From: Edaphobacter lichenicola
GTDB taxonomy: Bacteria > Acidobacteriota > Terriglobia > Terriglobales > Acidobacteriaceae
Reading direction: 5' to 3'
Length of the DNA: 64,000 nt
Assembly (NCBI RefSeq): GCF_014201315.1
Contig: NZ_JACHDY010000001.1
Coordinates: 868,001-932,000 of the forward strand
The notes under the pieces were generated by a model. The model was not told the origin of the DNA and did no database searches. It was given only the letters and a program-made list of their open reading frames with translations. A program made the translations under genes and the position numbers. Shown here in pieces: positions 1-9,129 of the stretch. Within the stretch, counting starts at the first letter, position 1; every line of letters starts with the position of its first letter.

Positions 1-257
1 TCGATCAGCACTCGCAACCCATCAATCTCCATCAACAAAGACGAGTGCCCCATCCAGGTCACCCGCAGACCGCTGGCCGGCGCGGCAGCATACACGGAGA
101 CATCGGTCGTGAACGGCCCCAGTGCCTTCGCCGGCACCGTCTCCGCCTTATTGAACAAATAGTGCGGCAGCACCTTGAAGATCGTGCTCAACCCACCAAT
201 CACGGTAGGCACGGGATTCACAAACCTCCGCCCCACCTTACTCGCTCGCCGCAGCAT
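1..257 (-). CDS. Metallo-beta-lactamase-fold hydrolase (partial, N-terminus only)
   Basis: Only the first 85 or so codons are in the window; the rest lies beyond base 1. The reading starts at an ATG at 257. After a short basic N-terminus it reaches a TWMGHSSLLMEIDG stretch followed by RVLI. This is the usual first beta-sandwich segment of UlaG/NAPE-PLD-like metallo-beta-lactamase-fold hydrolases, just before the metal-binding HxHxDH motif, which is not visible here. Substrate cannot be told. It lies 52 bases downstream of the HAD phosphatase gene on the same strand and may be the last gene of that group. The RBS before the ATG is poor, and a TTG ten codons upstream is an alternative start. 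Confidence 0.72.
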   Translation of the reverse strand, partial: MLRRASKVGRRFVNPVPTVIGGLSTIFKVLPHYLFNKAETVPAKALGPFTTDVSVYAAAPASGLRVTWMGHSSLLMEIDGLRVLI

Positions 258-309
258 CGTCGTATCACCGGATACTAAAGTCCCCAAATCAAGCCCCCCT
301 GCAAAACCC

Positions 310-1116
310 CTAAGGCAAATAGTAAAAGGGATTCGGCAGTTTTACGCTGATTTCCGCTCTGGGCTCCCCATTCAGGTCACTCCACTGATCCCCCACGCTC
401 ATCACAATCCGATATCCCGCATCCACAATCTTCCTCCGCTCCTCGCTCTTGTAGGCGACCGTAGCCATCGTCTTCTCAGGCCCCTCTCGCAGCGCAAGCC
501 CCTTCCATCCACGATACCCCGCAGCCTCCAGGTTCCTCGCCGTCGCAGCCTTCTGCTCCCCCGGCCGCCCCGTAATGAAGAAGACCTCCAGCCCCGCACC
601 ACGAGCTTCGTTGAACAGCCGAAGCGTCCCCGGTATCGCCATATCCGCCTCTGCGGAGACCGCCCACTCATTGAACGGCACCGAGATAAATCCGTAGTCC
701 TCCCGCTTCATCTCGCAGTAGTTCGTCAGCGAAGTCTCATCGATATCCAGCACCAGAGCCAGCTTCTCGCCAGCCTTCTCCGTAGCGATCAGCCTCTTCA
801 ACTCAGCCTCCGCCCGCTTGGCTTGCGCATCCAGGTCCGCCCAGTAACACCCACCCGTCCCCACGCAATCGGCATAGTCTGACAGCCGATACCGCGCCAC
901 ACCGAAGTTCTCCATCGGCTCGGCCGCCACCACCATCGTTGGATCAGCAGCCGCCGTCTCCGCCGTAGCCACCGCGGCTTCCACCGTAGGTCTCGGCCCC
1001 ACCTGAGGCCGCAGACTAGCCGCCTGCTTCCCCGCCGGAACCGCACAAACCGGCGGCACAATCTGCGCCAGACAAACTCCACCAGCCAGCGCCACCACAC
1101 TCACCACGCGCAACAC
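310..1116 (-). CDS. Secreted HAD-superfamily acid phosphatase
   Basis: Acid phosphatase of the HAD superfamily (plant VSP / lipoprotein e(P4)-like, 'HAD acid phosphatase' family). It probably removes phosphate from small phosphomonoesters in the periplasm. The catalytic loop DIDETSL holds the nucleophile and acid/base aspartates. FFITGRPGEQ is motif II and VGDQWSDL is the acidic motif IV. The N-terminus is hydrophobic (VVSVVALAGGVCLA), which fits a signal peptide. The longest frame opens at a TTG at 1182, inside the preceding gene. I prefer GTG 1116 because AGGAG lies about 5 bases upstream and it falls 22 bases after the acyl-CoA synthetase stop. That gives 268 residues. The gene follows fadD on the same strand and is likely cotranscribed. 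The natural substrate is unknown. Confidence 0.8.
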   Translation of the reverse strand: MLRVVSVVALAGGVCLAQIVPPVCAVPAGKQAASLRPQVGPRPTVEAAVATAETAAADPTMVVAAEPMENFGVARYRLSDYADCVGTGGCYWADLDAQAKRAEAELKRLIATEKAGEKLALVLDIDETSLTNYCEMKREDYGFISVPFNEWAVSAEADMAIPGTLRLFNEARGAGLEVFFITGRPGEQKAATARNLEAAGYRGWKGLALREGPEKTMATVAYKSEERRKIVDAGYRIVMSVGDQWSDLNGEPRAEISVKLPNPFYYLP

Positions 1117-1138
1117 GCCAGCTCCTACAGCACTCAAC

Positions 1139-2929
1139 TCACCCCTTCGACGCAGTCGCCTCATCCGCATAGAAATCTCCAATCTCCTTCGCGTACTTCT
1201 GCTCCACCACCCGCCGCTTCAGCTTCATGCTGGGCGTCAACGTTCCATCCTCCACGCTCCACTCCTCTGCAACCAAGCTCATCCGCTTCATACTCTCAAA
1301 GTTCGCCAGCCCCATGTTCACCTTATCCACGATCTCCTGGTAAGCCTTCACCACCTTCGCGTCCTTCACCAGAGCCGCATGGTCACCAGCGGCGATCCCC
1401 TGCCCCTTCGCCCATCCCTCAAGCGCCGCAAAGTTCGGCGAAATCAGCACGCACGCAAACTTGTGCCTATCCCCCACCAGAGCAGCATGCGCCACCAGCA
1501 CATTCGCCTTCAGCTTATTCTCAATCGGCTGCGGAGCAATCAGCTTTCCACCACTAGTCTTCAGCAGCTCCTTCTTCCTGTCCGTAATCGACAGGTACCC
1601 ATCCTTATCGATATTCCCGATATCGCCAGTCTTGAACCACCCATCGGCAGTAAACGCCTCGGCAGTCTCTTTCTCCTTCTTCCAATACCCCACAAACACC
1701 GAAGGCCCCCTCACCTCCAGCTCGCCATCCGCCGCAAATCGGCACTCCACATTCTTCAAAGCTTGCCCAACCGTCCCAATCCGATGAGCCTCCGGATAGT
1801 TCACCGCAATCACAGGCGAGGTCTCCGTCAACCCATACCCTTCAAAGATCCGTATCCCCACATCCGCGAACCACCCGGCAGAATCCATCCCCAGCGGCGC
1901 ACCGCCCGAGATAAACACCTCCGCCCGCCCGCCAAACGCCTCGCGAATCTTCGAGAACACCAGCTTGTTCGCCATCTTCCAGCTCAGCGAACGAGGCGTC
2001 TTCCCAACCAATATCTCCGCCCGATGCTTCTTCCCCACTCCCAGCGCCCAGCGCAGTATCTTCAACTTCGCCGGCGACGCAGCCGACTTCCCCTCCACTG
2101 CCTGTCGAATCTTTTCATACACCCGCGGCACCGCAAGAAACACCGTAGGCTTCACCGCCTGCATCGCCGGCGCCAGTTGGTCGAACTTCGGACAGTAGGC
2201 CAGCTTCACCCCATGACACAGCAGCGCATAGTCCGTATGCCGAGCCGTCACATGCGACAGCGGCAGAAACGAGATGCAGCTATCCTTCTCCGAAAATCCC
2301 ATCTTGCCCGTCGAGAAGTTCACATTGCTCGTCATGTTTCCATGCGTCAGCATCACGCCCTTCGGCTCTCCCGTTGTGCCCGATGTGTAGATAATCGTCG
2401 CCAGATCCTCTGGCTTCACCGTCTTCAACATTCCATCGAAGCCAGCATCCTTCTGCTGCTTCGCCGTCGCTTGCTCCATCAGCGCGCCAAAGCTCTCCGC
2501 ATTCGCAAACTCTCCCGCATCCATCACCACCACACGCTCCAGCTCCGGCAGATCCCCCGCCGCCGCAAGCTTGTCGTATTGCTCCCGCGACGACAGCACC
2601 GCCACCTTCGCTCCCGAGTCCCGCAACATATACCCAATCTGCTCCGGCGTCAGCGTCGGATAAAGCGGCACATCCACCGCTCCAATCGCCAGCGTCGCAA
2701 AGTCCGTCACCGGCCACTCCCACCGATTCTCCGAGAGAATCGCCACGCGATCGCCCTTCCCCACGCCCCAGCCGCGAAGCACCTCCACCAGCGCCCGTAC
2801 CCGCCCATAAAGCTCGTCCGAAGTAATCGGCTTCCACGCCCCATCTGCGCCCTGCCCCATCATCACCGCCCGACTGCCCCAACCAGTAGCCTTCTCCAGC
2901 ACATCATTCAACGTCACAAAATCGAACAT
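1139..2929 (-). CDS. fadD: Long-chain acyl-CoA synthetase (AMP-forming)
   Basis: Activates fatty acids to acyl-CoA via an acyl-adenylate (ANL superfamily). The P-loop-like AMP-binding motif is YTSGTTGEPKGVMLTHGN. GYGLTETSPV (A5 motif) and WFKTGDIGNIDKDGYLSITDRKKELLKTSGGK (A7–A8 hinge, residues about 425–455) are also present. In sequence and its 596 residues it resembles the FadD15/long-chain group more than short-chain acyl-CoA synthetases. The frame opens at TTG 2941, but ATG 2929 has GGGAGAG about 4 bases upstream and is chosen. The gene lies downstream of a TetR regulator and directly upstream of the HAD phosphatase, all on the minus strand. Regulation by the TetR protein in response to acyl-CoA is an inference. 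Confidence 0.9.
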   Translation of the reverse strand: MFDFVTLNDVLEKATGWGSRAVMMGQGADGAWKPITSDELYGRVRALVEVLRGWGVGKGDRVAILSENRWEWPVTDFATLAIGAVDVPLYPTLTPEQIGYMLRDSGAKVAVLSSREQYDKLAAAGDLPELERVVVMDAGEFANAESFGALMEQATAKQQKDAGFDGMLKTVKPEDLATIIYTSGTTGEPKGVMLTHGNMTSNVNFSTGKMGFSEKDSCISFLPLSHVTARHTDYALLCHGVKLAYCPKFDQLAPAMQAVKPTVFLAVPRVYEKIRQAVEGKSAASPAKLKILRWALGVGKKHRAEILVGKTPRSLSWKMANKLVFSKIREAFGGRAEVFISGGAPLGMDSAGWFADVGIRIFEGYGLTETSPVIAVNYPEAHRIGTVGQALKNVECRFAADGELEVRGPSVFVGYWKKEKETAEAFTADGWFKTGDIGNIDKDGYLSITDRKKELLKTSGGKLIAPQPIENKLKANVLVAHAALVGDRHKFACVLISPNFAALEGWAKGQGIAAGDHAALVKDAKVVKAYQEIVDKVNMGLANFESMKRMSLVAEEWSVEDGTLTPSMKLKRRVVEQKYAKEIGDFYADEATASKG

Positions 2930-3061
2930 CGTCTCTCCCAAAATCTAATGCTGCTCCATCTCTATTCTTTCAACACTGGAACCTGGCCGCCTGAAGCCAT
3001 GCTTCCCGAAACCGCCAGCGCAATCGTTCGCGGTTCTTCTTCTACCCAACCTTCAAATCCG

Positions 3062-3784
3062 TCATCTCGCCTGAATCCCGCTCAACAGCACATCCATCAC
3101 CTGCGCAGCCGTCGCCTTCGAATCATAGACCCGCCCCGTAAACACAGCGGAACTCAACAGCTCATCAATCGCACCGAACATGCAGTGAGCCACCACGCCA
3201 TCCGAAACATCGCGCCGAAAGATCCCCTCCTGCTGCCCCCTCCGCACCACCTCGCGCACCACCTGGATGTACTTCACCAGATGATGATGCGAGAACTCCG
3301 CGATGAACCTCGCACTCTGCCGCACCTCGGTCTGCATCAGCACCGCCATACTGCGATTCACCGCATGGCTCTCCAGATGAACCTGCGCGATATATTCCAA
3401 CTGCTCGCGAGGCCCATGCAGCGTCTTGAACTCCTCCTCCACCTGCCGATGAAACTTATCGAAGGTCGAGTCGATCGCCGTCCGCAGCACGTCATCCTTA
3501 CTCTTGAAGTAGAGATAGATCGTCCCATCCGCCACCCCGGCGCGCTTCGCAATCGCACTCACCGGCGAGCTGAAATAGCCATGCTCGGCGATCACCTCCA
3601 CCGCCGCATCCAGAATGCGCTGATATTTTTCGCTTCCGGGTCCCGTTGCCGGCACATCTGCCTTGATCGAATCAGGCCTCGTCTTCTTCGCTAATCGTTT
3701 CAGTCCAGGCCTCAAACCGGAAATCTCCGGTGCCGCCACTCTAATGAATCCACACGACTTTGCCAAGAATGAATTACGATTCAT
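3062..3784 (-). CDS. TetR-family transcriptional regulator, probably of fatty-acid metabolism
   Basis: A TetR DNA-binding domain starts near residue 50: ILDAAVEVIAEHGY, then VSAIAKRAGVADGTIYLYFKSKDD, the recognition helix and the conserved YxYFxSK. A helical ligand-binding domain follows. The C-terminal half resembles the acyl-CoA-responsive FadR/AcrR-like TetR group by general pattern only. It sits upstream of fadD on the same strand, 132 bases away. The longest frame begins at a TTG at 3868. ATG 3784 gives 240 residues but has only a G-rich run directly abutting it, so the transcript may be leaderless or start further in (GTG 3739). A perfect palindrome overlaps the ATG, which suggests autoregulation. 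Confidence 0.83.
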   Translation of the reverse strand: MNRNSFLAKSCGFIRVAAPEISGLRPGLKRLAKKTRPDSIKADVPATGPGSEKYQRILDAAVEVIAEHGYFSSPVSAIAKRAGVADGTIYLYFKSKDDVLRTAIDSTFDKFHRQVEEEFKTLHGPREQLEYIAQVHLESHAVNRSMAVLMQTEVRQSARFIAEFSHHHLVKYIQVVREVVRRGQQEGIFRRDVSDGVVAHCMFGAIDELLSSAVFTGRVYDSKATAAQVMDVLLSGIQAR

Positions 3785-3786
3785 TC
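3767..3786. promoter_or_regulatory. Perfect palindrome, candidate TetR operator
   Basis: GAATGAATTACGATTCATTC is an 8-bp perfect inverted repeat around a TACG centre. It spans the proposed start codon of the TetR gene. Extra copies of the half-site (ATGAATC) occur at 3744–3750 and 3794–3800. The half-site resembles that of Gram-positive FadR (TGAATGA/TCATTCA), but the two halves are set further apart here, so the match is only suggestive. Confidence 0.5.
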
Positions 3787-3926
3787 CCCCAAAATGAATC
3801 TTTATGCACTCCCTGTCTGACCGAAGCGCCTCACTGAAGCGAATCAACGAAGCCAAGCCGCAATCCAACCAGTCGCCATCTCACGCTGCTGCGGCGCGCC
3901 ATCCCACACCGCAGCCTGATCAGCGC

Positions 3927-6900
3927 CTAAGCTTGAGGACGCGGAGTCAACCGAATGAACCCCGCAGCCCGCGCTGGCCAATCCGCCAGCATCGCCTGCC
4001 CCAGCCCACTCCCCGACTCCTTCACATGCTCAGCAATCAAAGCCCGCAGACTCTCCTGCGCTTCAACTCCAATAGCATTAAACGGCTCAGCGTCAATGAA
4101 CTCCGGATGATACCTCGGCCCCGACACGAAGGAGCCGTCAGCATCAAGAACCCATGCCAGGCCACCCGTCATCCCCGCGCCAAAGTTGATCCCAACCCGG
4201 CCAAGAATCGCCACCACACCACCGGTCATATACTCGCACCCGTGGTCGCCAACGCCCTCGACGACGGCAATCGCACCGGAGTTACGAACTGCAAACCGCT
4301 CTCCGGCACGCCCCGCCGCGAACAACTTTCCGGACGTCGCGCCATAGAGAGCGACATTGCCAAGAATCACATGCTTCCCGCTATCCTTCGCCGCCAGACC
4401 ACGCGCCCGAATCACAAGCTCACCGCCCGACAGACCCTTCCCAACAAAATCGTTCGCCTGTCCATCCAGCACCAGCTTCATCCCATCCACAGTGAACGCG
4501 CCGAACGACTGTCCCGCCGTTCCCGTTAGATTGAACGTAATATTCGCCGCAAGCTCTCCCTGCGCTCGACGCAGCGCCAACTCGCCAGCCAATCGAGAAC
4601 CCACAGCCCGATCAGAGTTAGCGATCTTCGAGTCCACCACAAACGGCTCTCCAGCATCCGTTGCAGTCATAGCTGGCGCAACCCAAGCTTCATCGAGCGG
4701 TGGCCCCGCAACCGGCTGTGTATTTCGCACACCCATAAACCGGCTCGACCCATCCGACACCCTCGCCAGCATCGGCTGCAGATCAAGATTCCCATCGAAC
4801 CGAACCTGCTCCAACAGGTCCGAGCGCCCAATCGCCGCCTCAATCGAAGGCAGCCCATAACGAGCCAGCAAATGCTGCAAATCCCCCGAAAGCTGCTCGA
4901 AGAACCGAACCACATGCTCCGGCTTCCCACGGAACTTCGCCCTCAGCTCCGGTTTCTGCGTCGCAATCCCAGTCGGACAGGTATTCAAATGACATTGCCG
5001 CGCCATATCGCAGCCCAGCACCACCAGCACCGCCGTGCCAAACGCATACTCATCCGCGCCCAGCAGCGCCGCAATCAAAATATCCCGCGCCGTAGCCAGC
5101 CCGCCGTCGGTTCGCAACCTCACGCGTCCGCGCATGCCATTCTGCATCAGCACCTGCTGCGCCTCTGCAAGCCCCAGCTCCCACGGATTCCCCGCATACT
5201 TGATGCTCGAAAGCGCCGCCGCACCAGTTCCGCCAGTATTCCCAGCGATCACGATGTAGTCCGCATACGCCTTCGCGACGCCGGCAGCAACCGTACCCAC
5301 ACCACAACCCGACACCAGCTTCACGCCAATTGCAGCCTTCGGGTTCACTCGCTTCAGGTCGTAGATCAGCTGTGCCAGATCTTCAATCGAATAAATGTCA
5401 TGATGCGGCGGCGGCGAGATCAGCGCCACCCCCGGCTGCGCATGACGCAATCGCGCAATCAGCCCGCTCACCTTGTGCCCAGGCAGCTGTCCACCCTCGC
5501 CAGGCTTCGCTCCCTGCGCTACCTTGATCTCAATCTCCTCAGCGTGCACGAGATACTCCGCCGTAACGCCAAACCGCCCCGACGCAATCTGCTTGATCTT
5601 GTTGTTCAGGTTCACATGCACCGCAGGCGCTTCCACCGCAGCCTCGGCCACCGCAGCGCCTCCGCCCGACCGAGCCGCAAGGCTCATTCCTCCACCCGCA
5701 TCGACCCTCTCCGCGCTCTCAGGATGCACCCTATAAACCGCCGAGTCCTCGCCACCTTCGCCAGTATTCGACCGGCCGCCCAGCATATTCATCGCAGCCG
5801 TAATCGTTTGGTGAGCCTCCGGGCTCAAAGAACCAAGCGACATCGCGCTGGCCACAAATCGCTTGCACAAATTCGCAGGCGTCTCCACATCATTCAACGC
5901 CAGCTCAGGCCCCGCCGGACGAATCTCCAGCAGATCCCGCAACACCGCAGGATCCCGCGCAATCACATCCCGTGTATAGATCGCGAACGCACCCGCAGGG
6001 TCCGTAGGCTGCGGCACATTCCGCGCACTCCCCACCACCGACTGCAACGCCTTCACCGTCGGCGGCTGCCACGCATGAGGCTCCGAGACATCCGCCTTCC
6101 GGAATCGCACCCACCCATAATCCGGCAGATCCGCCGAAGCCGCAGCCTCACCCGGCGTCCACGTATGCCGCAACTGCCGCTCCACCTCGGCAAATCCCAC
6201 ACCAGACAACGGAGCCGGCGTCCCGTAAAAGCACCGCGCCACCACACTCGAGTGCAAGCCGAGAATGTCGAACAGATGTGCCCCACGGTAGCTGTCCACC
6301 ACCGAGATCCCCATCTTCGACATCACCTTCGCGAGCCCTGCATCGAGCGACTTCATCATCTTCCGCTCAGCATCCGCCGCATCAGTACCAGCAGGCGCAA
6401 GACTCCTGCCCGTCTCCAGCGCAAGCCAAGGACAAACCGCTCCAGCACCATAACCAATCAGCACAGCTGCATGATGAATGTCCCTGCAATCTCCCGCCTC
6501 AACAGCAAGCCCAGCCAGCGTACGCAGCCCAGCATCCACCAGCGCGTGATGAACGGCACCCGTAGCCATCGCCATCGGAATCGGCAGTCTCTCCGCACTC
6601 GCACTGCGATCAGAGAGCAAAAGAATCCGAGCCCCCTCACGCACCAGCTTGATCGCCTGCATGCACAGATCATCGATCCCCTGCGTCAGCGTCTTCTCCG
6701 CACCAAACACCGCCTGCAACTCCGCCAGCTTCAGCTCTTCCTTGTGCGGATACTCCCCCTTCCGCAGCGCCTCCACCTGCCCCAGCGTCAAAAATGGAGA
6801 AGGCAGAGAAACTCCGGGCAGCGGCGCATTTTTATCCAGCATGTGAGGCCAAGGCCCAAGCCGCGTATGCAGCGACACCACGCAGGACTCGCGCAGCGAA

Positions 6901-8453
6901 TCAATCGGCGGATTGGTCACCTGCGCAAACCTCTGTCGAAAATACGCATAGATCGGACGCGGCGACCGGGCGAGAAACGCCAGCGGCGTATCATCCCCCA
7001 TCGAATACACAGCGTCCTTGCCCTCCAGCGCCATCGGCTGCAAAATCATCTTCACGTCTTCGCGTGTATACCCAAATCCACGCTGCACCGCAGCCAGCGC
7101 ACCCGAATCCACCGCCGGCGCCTCAGCCGCAATCAGCGGAGTATCTTCCACCAGCTTTGCGTAAGTCGCCCCCACGTCGAACAGCTCTAGCAACTCCTCA
7201 TCCTCATAGATCTTGTGCCGCTCCAGGTCCACCAGCAGCATCTGCCCTGGCCCCAGCCGTCCGCTATGTGTCACCTCCTCCGGATCGAGATCCACCAACC
7301 CCGCCTCCGACCCAGCAACCACCAGCCCCGCGCTCGTTATCGCAAATCGACAAGGCCGCAGTCCATTCCGATCCAGCGCCGCACCCACCACGCGTCCATC
7401 GCTGAACGCCAGCGCAGCCGGACCATCCCACGGCTCCGCGCAATCCGTGTGGTATCGCAAAAAGGAAGACTCATGATGCCCCTCCGTCGCCGGCGGCAGC
7501 AGCATACGAACCGCCTCAGCCAGCGTCCTGCCATTCTGCGACAGCAGCTCCACCGCCTCATCAAGACTCGTAGAGTCCGTCCCATCCTTCGTCAACACCG
7601 GCTTGCACTCCACCGGCAGCGTCGAGTCGCGAGCGTCCATCCGCGCCCGGTTTCCCCACACCGTATTGATCTCGCCGTTATGCCCCAGCTTCCGCCCCGG
7701 CTGCGCCCGATGCCACGTCGGCAGCGTATTCGTCGCGTACCGCTGATGAAACACCGCGAACGGCGTAACGTAATCCTCCGAAGCCAAATCAGGATAAAAA
7801 TCCCGCAGAAAAACCCCAGTACACATCGCCTTGTAAACAATCGTCTGCGACGACATCGAGCACACATACCCCGTCACATCGCCCTGCTCATGCGCCCGCT
7901 CAAACTGCTTCCGCGCAAGATACAGCCGCCGCTCCATCGTCTCCGGCTCGGCATCCGCCGCATCGACGATCAGCACCTGACGAATCTTCGGCATCGTCTC
8001 CAGCGCCGTCTGCCCCAGGTACTCGGTCCGCACCGGAACGTCGCGCCAACAAAGAATCTCAAAGTCATGAGACTGCAGGCACCGCTCCACAATCTCTTCC
8101 GCACGCGTCTCCGCCACCGGAATCAGCAGCATCCCCACACCCAGCAACTGTTTGTGGTCAATTGAAAGATTCGCAGCCTTCACCAGCAGCGACCGCGGAA
8201 CCGCAGTCATCACGCCAACCCCGTCGCTGCTCTTCCCATCAGCCGCCGTCGCACCGCGATGCGCCAGCCGTCCCAGCGCCGTCAGCGCCTGCTCCAGGAT
8301 TACATGCGAAGACGAAGCCTCCACCGAGGCAACAAAACCCACACCACAAGAGTCATGGTCAAAACGCGCGTCAAGAAGCGACGGCGATACCGCGGAAGAC
8401 ACACCCGCATCAAGGCGAGTTGGGGACAAACTAGCTGCCTGGGACCGTTCCAT
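3927..8453 (-). CDS. gltB: Glutamate synthase large subunit
   Basis: GltB transfers the amide of glutamine to 2-oxoglutarate, giving two glutamates. The 1508 residues match the family. Cys36 in DHDSCGVGF is the class II glutaminase nucleophile after propeptide removal. The glutaminase domain runs to about 430, then come the central domain and the FMN-binding synthase domain at about 830–1200. The 3Fe-4S motif CDMARQCHLNTC has the C-x5-C-x4-C spacing. The C-terminal GXGXG beta-helix includes GGELVIRARG and GGVVAILGRVG. No gltD lies beside it in the window, so the NADPH-binding subunit must be elsewhere. It is transcribed away from argR, and the shared 219-bp gap holds two ARG boxes. Glutamate is the starting substrate for arginine, so joint control is plausible. 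Confidence 0.96.
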   Translation of the reverse strand: MERSQAASLSPTRLDAGVSSAVSPSLLDARFDHDSCGVGFVASVEASSSHVILEQALTALGRLAHRGATAADGKSSDGVGVMTAVPRSLLVKAANLSIDHKQLLGVGMLLIPVAETRAEEIVERCLQSHDFEILCWRDVPVRTEYLGQTALETMPKIRQVLIVDAADAEPETMERRLYLARKQFERAHEQGDVTGYVCSMSSQTIVYKAMCTGVFLRDFYPDLASEDYVTPFAVFHQRYATNTLPTWHRAQPGRKLGHNGEINTVWGNRARMDARDSTLPVECKPVLTKDGTDSTSLDEAVELLSQNGRTLAEAVRMLLPPATEGHHESSFLRYHTDCAEPWDGPAALAFSDGRVVGAALDRNGLRPCRFAITSAGLVVAGSEAGLVDLDPEEVTHSGRLGPGQMLLVDLERHKIYEDEELLELFDVGATYAKLVEDTPLIAAEAPAVDSGALAAVQRGFGYTREDVKMILQPMALEGKDAVYSMGDDTPLAFLARSPRPIYAYFRQRFAQVTNPPIDSLRESCVVSLHTRLGPWPHMLDKNAPLPGVSLPSPFLTLGQVEALRKGEYPHKEELKLAELQAVFGAEKTLTQGIDDLCMQAIKLVREGARILLLSDRSASAERLPIPMAMATGAVHHALVDAGLRTLAGLAVEAGDCRDIHHAAVLIGYGAGAVCPWLALETGRSLAPAGTDAADAERKMMKSLDAGLAKVMSKMGISVVDSYRGAHLFDILGLHSSVVARCFYGTPAPLSGVGFAEVERQLRHTWTPGEAAASADLPDYGWVRFRKADVSEPHAWQPPTVKALQSVVGSARNVPQPTDPAGAFAIYTRDVIARDPAVLRDLLEIRPAGPELALNDVETPANLCKRFVASAMSLGSLSPEAHQTITAAMNMLGGRSNTGEGGEDSAVYRVHPESAERVDAGGGMSLAARSGGGAAVAEAAVEAPAVHVNLNNKIKQIASGRFGVTAEYLVHAEEIEIKVAQGAKPGEGGQLPGHKVSGLIARLRHAQPGVALISPPPHHDIYSIEDLAQLIYDLKRVNPKAAIGVKLVSGCGVGTVAAGVAKAYADYIVIAGNTGGTGAAALSSIKYAGNPWELGLAEAQQVLMQNGMRGRVRLRTDGGLATARDILIAALLGADEYAFGTAVLVVLGCDMARQCHLNTCPTGIATQKPELRAKFRGKPEHVVRFFEQLSGDLQHLLARYGLPSIEAAIGRSDLLEQVRFDGNLDLQPMLARVSDGSSRFMGVRNTQPVAGPPLDEAWVAPAMTATDAGEPFVVDSKIANSDRAVGSRLAGELALRRAQGELAANITFNLTGTAGQSFGAFTVDGMKLVLDGQANDFVGKGLSGGELVIRARGLAAKDSGKHVILGNVALYGATSGKLFAAGRAGERFAVRNSGAIAVVEGVGDHGCEYMTGGVVAILGRVGINFGAGMTGGLAWVLDADGSFVSGPRYHPEFIDAEPFNAIGVEAQESLRALIAEHVKESGSGLGQAMLADWPARAAGFIRLTPRPQA

Positions 8454-8550
8454 GCTTCACTATACGTCGCACCCGGCACCAAAATCCTGGTCGCGACCCT
8501 TCCTTTTTGTGTGGAGCGCGCATCAACGAAGAAACTGATGAGATAGCGCA

Positions 8551-8585
8551 TGCATAAATATACACAAATAATGTATATTTATACA
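8551..8585. promoter_or_regulatory. Tandem ARG boxes (ArgR operator) between gltB and argR
   Basis: Two 14-bp sites, TGCATAAATATACA (8551–8564) and TGTATATTTATACA (8572–8585), both fit the ArgR core pattern TGNATWWWWATNCA. They are 7 bp apart, so their centres are 21 bp apart. That is the spacing of paired 18-bp ARG boxes with a 3-bp gap, two helical turns apart, on which an ArgR hexamer sits. The first lies 97 bp from the gltB start and the second 87 bp from the argR start, so the site could repress the arginine operon, gltB or both. Confidence 0.85.
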
Positions 8586-8672
8586 GAATGAGTTCATCTG
8601 CTAAATAGCGCGTCTACTAAATTGAGCCGCTGTTGACGACTTAACTACGGGAACACAGGTACAACAAAACTA

Positions 8673-9113
8673 ATGAAGCAACAGCGTCACGCCGTAATTC
8701 GAGAACTGCTGGTAAAGACCGCAGTCACCAGCCAGGACGAGCTACGTCGAAAACTAGCCGGACGCGGATTTCATGTCACTCAAGCAACATTATCGCGCGA
8801 TATCCATGAACTGAGATTAAATAAAGGACCAAACGGCTACTCGCTCCCCAACGGCAACGACTCCGACGACGACGCGCTCCCCGGAATCCGCGAGGTTCTC
8901 GAAAGCTTCGGCCTCGAAGTCCGCCAGGCCCTCAACCTCCTCGTCCTCGTCACCACCACCGGAAGCGCTCAACCCATCGCCGCCGGCATCGACTACGAAG
9001 ACTGGCCCGAGGTCATAGGCACCATCGCCGGCGACGACACCGTCCTCATCATCTGCCCGGACGAGAAACAAGCAAACCTGTTGAAGACACGAATCGAAGA
9101 CTACCTTGGCTAA
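8673..9113 (+). CDS. argR: Arginine repressor ArgR
   Basis: ArgR senses L-arginine and represses arginine biosynthesis as a hexamer. The N-terminal winged helix (about 1–65) contains TSQDELRRKLAGRGF and the recognition segment TQATLSRDIHELRL. The C-terminal oligomerisation and arginine-binding domain ends in IAGDDTVLIIC, where the paired Asp residues contact arginine. The length of 146 is typical. It is the first gene of the operon and lies just downstream of the two ARG boxes, so it probably represses itself and the genes after it. The RBS is weak (an ACAGG about 13 bases upstream of the ATG). Confidence 0.96.
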   Translation: MKQQRHAVIRELLVKTAVTSQDELRRKLAGRGFHVTQATLSRDIHELRLNKGPNGYSLPNGNDSDDDALPGIREVLESFGLEVRQALNLLVLVTTTGSAQPIAAGIDYEDWPEVIGTIAGDDTVLIICPDEKQANLLKTRIEDYLG

Positions 9114-9129
9114 CTCAACCATCTCAAAC

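Noticed and set aside
1379..3694. Long plus-strand open frame of 771 codons
   Set aside because: Antisense shadow of fadD and the TetR gene; Arg/His/Pro-rich with no family pattern, as expected in high-GC DNA.
3767..3786. Calling the palindrome a true FadR box
   Set aside because: Half-sites match but sit further apart than in the Bacillus FadR consensus, so only a resemblance is claimed.
4872..7190. Long plus-strand open frame of 772 codons
   Set aside because: Antisense to gltB; low-complexity, Arg/His-rich and without an RBS.
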